Source: Guyanagaster necrorhizus (Eukaryota; Basidiomycota; Agaricomycetes; Agaricales; Physalacriaceae). From it: a stretch of DNA of 64,000 nt. The notes under the pieces were generated by a model, which did not search any database, was not told the origin of the DNA, and saw only the letters and a program-made list of their open reading frames with translations. This document shows, piece after piece, positions 58,485 to 64,000 of the stretch. Position 1 is the stretch's first letter. The number at the start of each line of letters is the position of its first letter. The stretch covers positions 668,185-732,184 of the forward strand of contig NW_025064893.1 of NCBI RefSeq assembly GCF_019112545.1, in the 5' to 3' direction. The translations under genes were made by a program, and so were the position numbers.

Positions 58485-58630
58485 CGTGGTCAGGAGGTAG
58501 GGCGTCTCTCGCACGTGACGAACGTGCGCCTCATATAGGGTGCTCAAGATTGGCTCATCGTCCGAGTGTGTCAAATTTGTACAAAGCCAGTCTGTACATT
58601 ACATGTACAAATTATATATACAGGTACCAG

Positions 58631-61600
58631 TCAGGCTATGATCATAGTAGGAATCTCCCCCAGGCGAAGTTTCGCAGCGCCAAATGGGACAAGCTTGACG
58701 GCGAAGGTGTCGCTGGCGCAAGCGTTTGGACTTTGAGGGGGAGAGGCAGCCGTTCCATTAGAAATTTCCCAGTCGATTTGGCATGCCGTCGCTGGAGGGG
58801 AAGCACTTGATTAGCATGAAAGAAGGCGGGCGGATGGGCAACAAACCACTCATGGTGATAGGCTGAGAACCGGGTGACCAGACGTAGAATGGCAAGTTCG
58901 AAACCTTGGACGAACGATCAACGATCTCAATGGTGGAAGGATCAATAGCGAGACGCCATTCCGTGGTAGGTAGCAGCGTGTGGTCTTTGGTGTGATTGTC
59001 GTACTACATTTACCATAAGCAAGGGCCCCGTTACGAATAAATGATATGGTACATGCCGGTGTAAGATACTCAGCAGGCGCATTAGGATAAAGAGTTTTCA
59101 CATCGCTCAAGGCTTGTTCGCTCCTGTCAGTGAAGATGAGAAAAATCTTTATTCCCAAGAGTCACAGAACCATACCGTAATCCTTCAGTAACCGTATTGT
59201 TGTAAGATAGTTCTATTGCATAGTTAAGCGCCCCATAGTTGATGGCGATAGCGTCGTTGAACCGCTTTTCTATGTCAAGGACAGCATGAAGGGAAAGCGC
59301 TATCGTCGATGACCCTTCTAAAAGCTAGACCAGGTCAGCCGAACTACCTAGTCACACCGTAATCAAACATTCACCTCAACGACCTGGAAATTCGCATCGT
59401 CAGGCGTCAGGGTCGTCGCCTCCTCCCCATTCACGGATATCACGCTTTTTTCCGCAGCCCAATCTGGTATACGGATCTTGAAAATCAGTGGTTCGCTCGT
59501 CGCTATTTGGTACTTGAGCGTGTTGCTGAACGGATAAATGGTATCAACAACGACTGCAGGATGGTGAGAGAGTTGAGGTAAGCGGCCATTAAAAAAGGAA
59601 TGACATACCATCAACTTGGTTGGACGCTCCAACGATTCCGGAATACGTATACGGCCCCAGAAAAACGTGCAACAATCCGTCATCCGCTGGATCGGTCATG
59701 AACGCATGAGCCCAGAATTTCGGGTATCCTTGCGGATGATTGACGGTACAACATGGGTAATTCCTACGTGTTGTGGAAGTCCTTCATTTTGTGACATGAA
59801 TAAAAAATGGAACTTACGGCTCGAACCCGAAGATGTTTGACCTAGGACCATTATTACCCCATGGCGATGGGTCCATTTCCCGAGCCCAAATTTGATTGAC
59901 TGCAAAAGAATACTAAATAAGATAAAAAAGGAACAAATTTGCGAAGGGTTGTGACCTTCTTGGTCATACTGGTGTGCTGACGGATAACAGACGGAAAATG
60001 ATAAGCACCGAGAAATTCTATAGACTGGGAGAGCTTACACCACCAATCATGCATTATTCCGGCAGGTAATGCATTGTAGGCTGGCCGATTCAGGTTAGTC
60101 TACGGCTGCCAAAAAGCCCTAGATCATGCCTACCTATTCTCTCCGCGCGGTCGGCCACGGAATTGTTGCCAAATATTTGGTAGATTGTCGCAAGCGAGAA
60201 GATTTGTTCCCTTAGAAAAGTCTCAGCTCGAACAAGCAAGTGACTGTGCAGCGCCTCACACTACGGCGCACAGTTCAGTTCTTCCAGGATGTCAGTGACA
60301 ACTAAGAATCCCTCGTACACAAGTTACGGCATCGACCTACCCATGAGAAGGACCCAGACCAGCGAGATGTTCGTCGGCTGAAAAGGTACCTGTACATAAA
60401 AGAATCGGACCCGGCTTGAAAATAGATTTTACGGTGGGGACGAATACTCAGACGAACCGGAGGCACGCCCGTGGTACTGGTAGATCATGTCGAGCCGGTC
60501 AAAAGTGCTCTGAACGTCTGTCGGATCACCCGTAAAACGGTACGCCAGCGCCTCAGACTTGAGCGCTACCACAGAATTTCGTAAGTGCGAGCCAGACAGC
60601 CGGTGTTGCGATTTGGCAATTCCTACCTTCTGCGTTGTTCACGCCATGCCTGCAGGGTGAGTTTTTTTTTGATGAGTTCTCCGTGAGACTGGGCTGTTAC
60701 GCCCAATTAAAAGGACTTGGTTTGCTTACGTGTACGAGAAGAAGGATGTCACTGCTTCCCTTGCGAAACTGGCCTCTGTATACCAGTCGTCTTTCCAGGA
60801 AAATCCGGAGTCTCTGAGGAGTTGCATCGTCTCGATCAAGATGTCTTCCTGGCCTGAATCGCAAATCAATATGAACAACGTGGCAGGATGAACTCGTTAA
60901 TATGATTGGGGGAACTCAGACCGTTTGGATAATTATCATATAACCATTGTAAGGAGTAGACCAACTAGGAAAAAGAAAACTTTAGTTTTAATATAGTAAG
61001 GAGCAAGAAGGCCACTTACTTCTTCCCATCTCACATATTGATACTCGAACTGGAAACCATCTTCAGGATCGCCTTCCGAGCCGGAGGCCCAGGTACTATG
61101 AACAAGTGTGATAAAACTGTGCATGGCGCCTACGATCCGTTCGGTTTGGGAAGGGTCCGCTTCGGCATATTGCTATCCCAACATCAAGAACTGTGCTTGA
61201 ATGACTGCGAATGGTACTCACAACAAGTCCCATTAATACAAGATAACGGGGCCATGTCAGACGGGGAACATCCGATGACCCGTCGAGGACCTCGGGACCA
61301 ATCCAGCCATCATCGCCTTGATGGTCTAGAGTCCAATCCAAGAATGCACGGACTTGACCCAAGAGGCGCTTATCTTCAAGTTGAAAAGCCAGCGCCACCA
61401 TGCCGTTGCTTTCGTTTCAAAATTGTCAATTGAGAGGGATATAGTGGCGCCATTGAAATAGAATAGAGAAATGGCCAGACTTACAACCAATACGGGGCTG
61501 ATTCGTGCATCGCACTGTACTCGATGGAGCCTCCCTCTACCCAAATTGACCCGTTGACGCTAGAATTAATCCATCAGATGGCGCACTGACAGGAAGGGAT

Positions 61601-61975
61601 CCTGCTGCAGGCTCACTAGCTGTCGAAGTCCATCAGATGTCCGGCGAGGCCCTCTGCCTGGACATTACCTTGATCCAATGCCCATCCGGCAGGTTTGATC
61701 GCCCCCGTTGGAATTCTGTTGTACACCGGTGCGATGACTTGCAGAGAGTCTGACTAAGAAAATCACGTAACATCTCTATTGACACTTACGCGTTCCGAGA
61801 GTCGAAAGGACTCCAAAACAGATTGTTGACAGTAAAGGAAGCAGGATTGTCTTTACCCTTATGAGCAGTCTTAATACGAAGTTGATGGAGTATGCGTACC
61901 ATCGTACAACTGTTCAAAAGTGTTCTTTCGCGTATCACTTGATGCTGCTTTTGTATCTGGTTCCAAGGAGTCCAT
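58631..61975 (-). CDS. GH127-type glycosidase (DUF1680, beta-L-arabinofuranosidase-like)
   Basis: Many exons on the minus strand, ending at the TGA at 58,631-58,633. Legible in order: NRIPTGAIKPAGWALDQG, AEGLAGHLMDF, LDWTLDHQGDDGWIGPE, FEYQYVRWEE, RASGTFSADEHLAG, HGSELCAVVEQIFSL, then [21 protein letters not shown] and a beta-rich C-terminus. The E-x-C and C-C pairs match the Glu and three Cys that bind zinc in GH127 beta-L-arabinofuranosidases, so the active centre looks complete. The start is uncertain: 61,975 is the best ATG in the frame leading to FEQLYDDNPASF, and the join near 61,792 fits only with a GC donor. I see no clear signal peptide. Probably acts on arabinose-containing glycans, though DUF1680 members vary. 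Confidence 0.82.
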
Positions 61976-63604
61976 ACGCGGTCCGCCAGTAAGACCACAA
62001 TACTTCCCGACACCTGAAGAAAGTCAGATGATGAAGTCACGATGCCTCTCCCTAGCAATTCAGAATGCTAGCAATTGAGAACAGCCTTTGTGCAAGACGG
62101 CCCGCCTGAAAGAAGGAACATCAAATGAGAAGTTTACAACGCCACCCCCGAAAAACACTTGTCCCCTGTTATGACTAACAGTGCGACGACCCGACGTCGG
62201 TTAGCGAGCAGTCACGAAAAGAATTTCCTTCAACGGCGTCCTTTCACGGAGGTAAGAGGTTTGACAGGCGGAGAAAATTAGAAAATTAAAAAATCGCACG
62301 ACAGCACAAAGGGCAGAGAGCTACGAATGGGTTTTCGGTTAAAACACGGAAGCCAAGCAACCAGCTTCATACCTGTTCCGGACCCGGTCCGTATTCGGGA
62401 CGGAGAGCCGTGTTGTGTTTTCCGGATGCGAGAAATGAATCGAGTCGTTGCGTTGGTTCAGTTGAGCGAGGGGATTGTGCGCATTAAAGATCCCATCTCA
62501 TGAGATCCAACGGGACCTGATTGAATCTGATTTTCGATCAATGATATGCGAACCGGCAGCTGCGTAGCTTTTTATTAGCGTTTCGTTCGACGCCTGTAAA
62601 TCCGAAAGAACATAGGTCTTCGATCATGGCAGCACCCTGGATGTATGCCCTAGACGGCGGAGGTTGCGAGGAATCCAACACGTGGAATATAGTATATGTA
62701 GTCACCTATGTACATCTTGACGGAGCACAATGTGTTTGGGGGGCGGGCAAGTCCGAATGAATGACACTTCCGTAGTCCGTTCTCGTGCGCCAATCATGAC
62801 GGCAACACTGGGATTCTTCTTTCCTGAAGGACGGAATTTGCCAATAGGGTCAGAGGATGTTGGTTACCGGTTGCTGCCTCGGTAGGCGCGTTGGAAACCA
62901 CCGCACACGGCCTGTCGTCGCCGACTGCTGCGACCATATGACCCTCGATTTGTAGGGTAAATATTTGGCATTTTCTTTCTCCAACGAAAAAGACGAGGCT
63001 CTTGGATTTTAAATTTTTCTGACAGGATTGGCATTTCCTGTTCACAAATGTCAGACACAGAGCCAGGCACAGTATGTATGCAGAGAATTCTCGCCTTGAG
63101 GCTGGAGCTGATGCAGGTGCTTCGAATCTTGTAATCGGTGCCGCGGGAGCATGAAGAGAGCAAACCTAAACAAGGCAAGATTAATAAGGTGCAGTGAAAC
63201 GGTCACGATGAAGGTTGCAGAACCGAAACTTGGAGTTATTCTTGTTGTTGGTTTATTGTTGTTTCCATTGCAAGGTCATAGCGATGGGAAGCATTGTTTG
63301 TCACACATTTCCTACGAAAGAAAGACCCAACTTGCAGTGCTACGAAGAAATTCAAAGTGCAAGCAAGAGATAGCAAAACGGGAAGTTGACGGTAGACCGT
63401 CGACGTTTGGCGTGAAGTGACGGCCCCACGTGAAGGGCGTGCTGACAAACAGATGCAGACAACGTTGCTCCCTTCCCTCCGACGCCCACGACGGGGCGCA
63501 GCGGTCTTTTTTTCTTCTCTTCATGCCTTTTTGTTAGGCCTTGGGGCTTCAACGTTTCGCTCTTTTTGTTACCAATCGGTTCTCAGCTGCCGGAAAAGTT
63601 CTAA
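61976..63604. other. 1.6-kb stretch without a recognised gene
   Basis: Only short frames on both strands. It should contain the 5' parts of both flanking genes. No repeat or RNA gene seen. Confidence 0.4.
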
Positions 63605-64000
63605 ATGTCCCCCCGACCTGTCAACTGTACTCGAAAACGTCCGCTTTCTGCTGTATACTTGGGGAAAGATCCTCTGTACATATATTCTCCCCCAAACCTG
63701 CCTGATTTACCGGAACCACCAAGTCCAGTTGCGAGCACGAGCTCAAAAGGTTCTGGTCTCCCTTCTCCACCGGCAACGAATTCCACTGGTAGTGGAAGTA
63801 CAGGCGATCCTGCCAGCGTCGCTAGAAGAAATAGGCCCCATCCCGGTGAAATGCTCACTGAGTCGAATGTAAAGACATTCCATCACGCTTTTGAAGAAGA
63901 GCAGGATGGGTTCGCCAGTCGTTCGGTCGATCCAGACGATGATGACGATTATGACAATGACAATGACAACAACGACGACGAGGATAATACGGCGCGTCTT
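63605..64000 (+). CDS. Partial hypothetical protein, Ser/Pro-rich then Asp/Asn-rich
   Basis: Opens with the ATG at 63,605 (MSPRPVNCTRKRPL) and stays open for 132 codons to the window end. A Pro/Ser/Gly-rich stretch (LPEPPSPVASTSSKGSG) is followed by an acidic run of Asp, Asn and Glu coded by GAC/GAT/AAC repeats. The protein continues beyond the window. No domain is visible in this part, so no function is proposed. Confidence 0.5.
   Translation, partial: MSPRPVNCTRKRPLSAVYLGKDPLYIYSPPNLPDLPEPPSPVASTSSKGSGLPSPPATNSTGSGSTGDPASVARRNRPHPGEMLTESNVKTFHHAFEEEQDGFASRSVDPDDDDDYDNDNDNNDDEDNTARL

Noticed and set aside
58485..58574. N-terminal extension of the histidine phosphatase
   Set aside because: The frame begins with TTG and has no ATG before 58,484; an upstream stop closes it.
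1..64000. CRISPR arrays, bacterial operons, riboswitches, rRNA genes
   Set aside because: None seen; the window is eukaryotic nuclear DNA with spliceosomal introns throughout.

Overview
This window is nuclear DNA of a filamentous basidiomycete, most likely an Agaricomycete. Genes are dense and split by many introns of about 45-70 nt with GT..AG ends. The gene content is ordinary fungal housekeeping (Rrp3, Nop56, an Sxm1/Nmd5-type importin, Arp6, Kin17, Sec11). Repeats are Ty3/gypsy chromoviruses whose decay is dominated by C-to-T changes at CpG sites.

Layout. 1-8,460: a nearly complete Ty3/gypsy element on the minus strand (492-bp LTRs, 5-bp target duplication GTATA). It lies inside an older CpG-free repeat, has broken gag and pol, and carries an unbroken cysteine-rich ORF in antisense between pol and the 3' LTR. 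8,639-12,960: an intact rrp3 helicase gene, convergent with a broken and 5'-truncated spt7-like gene. 13,050-20,510: a 7.4-kb AT-rich graveyard of gypsy relics and inverted repeats in which I find one CpG. 20,785-30,665: a DUF4203 membrane protein, an F-box relic, a YheT/EMB8-type hydrolase, a small unknown protein and nop56. 30,666-36,884: gene-poor, with one DUF6699-like gene. 36,885-50,000: a compact run of importin, arp6, a TANGO2 homologue, a Zn2Cys6 regulator, a base-exchange phosphatidylserine synthase and kin17. 50,077-62,000: a cell-surface and secretory group comprising a membrane-anchored GH5 exo-beta-1,3-glucanase, a small membrane protein, the signal peptidase subunit Sec11, a membrane-anchored histidine acid phosphatase and a GH127-type glycosidase. 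A partial acidic protein gene runs off the right end.

The functional genes are mostly independent housekeeping units rather than a pathway cluster. Arp6 and TANGO2 are divergent with only 20 bp between their start codons. The Zn2Cys6 regulator and the phosphatidylserine synthase are divergent across about 500 bp. Rrp3/spt7, importin/arp6 and TANGO2/Zn2Cys6 are convergent pairs.

The most notable signals are in the mobile DNA. They are a Tf1-style self-priming site in the gypsy element, the conserved antisense ORF inside it, all-transition LTR divergence, and CpG loss across the second repeat island. Gene models were spliced by eye from reading-frame continuity, family motifs and splice consensus. 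Where I give an amino-acid length, the summed exons are divisible by three unless stated.
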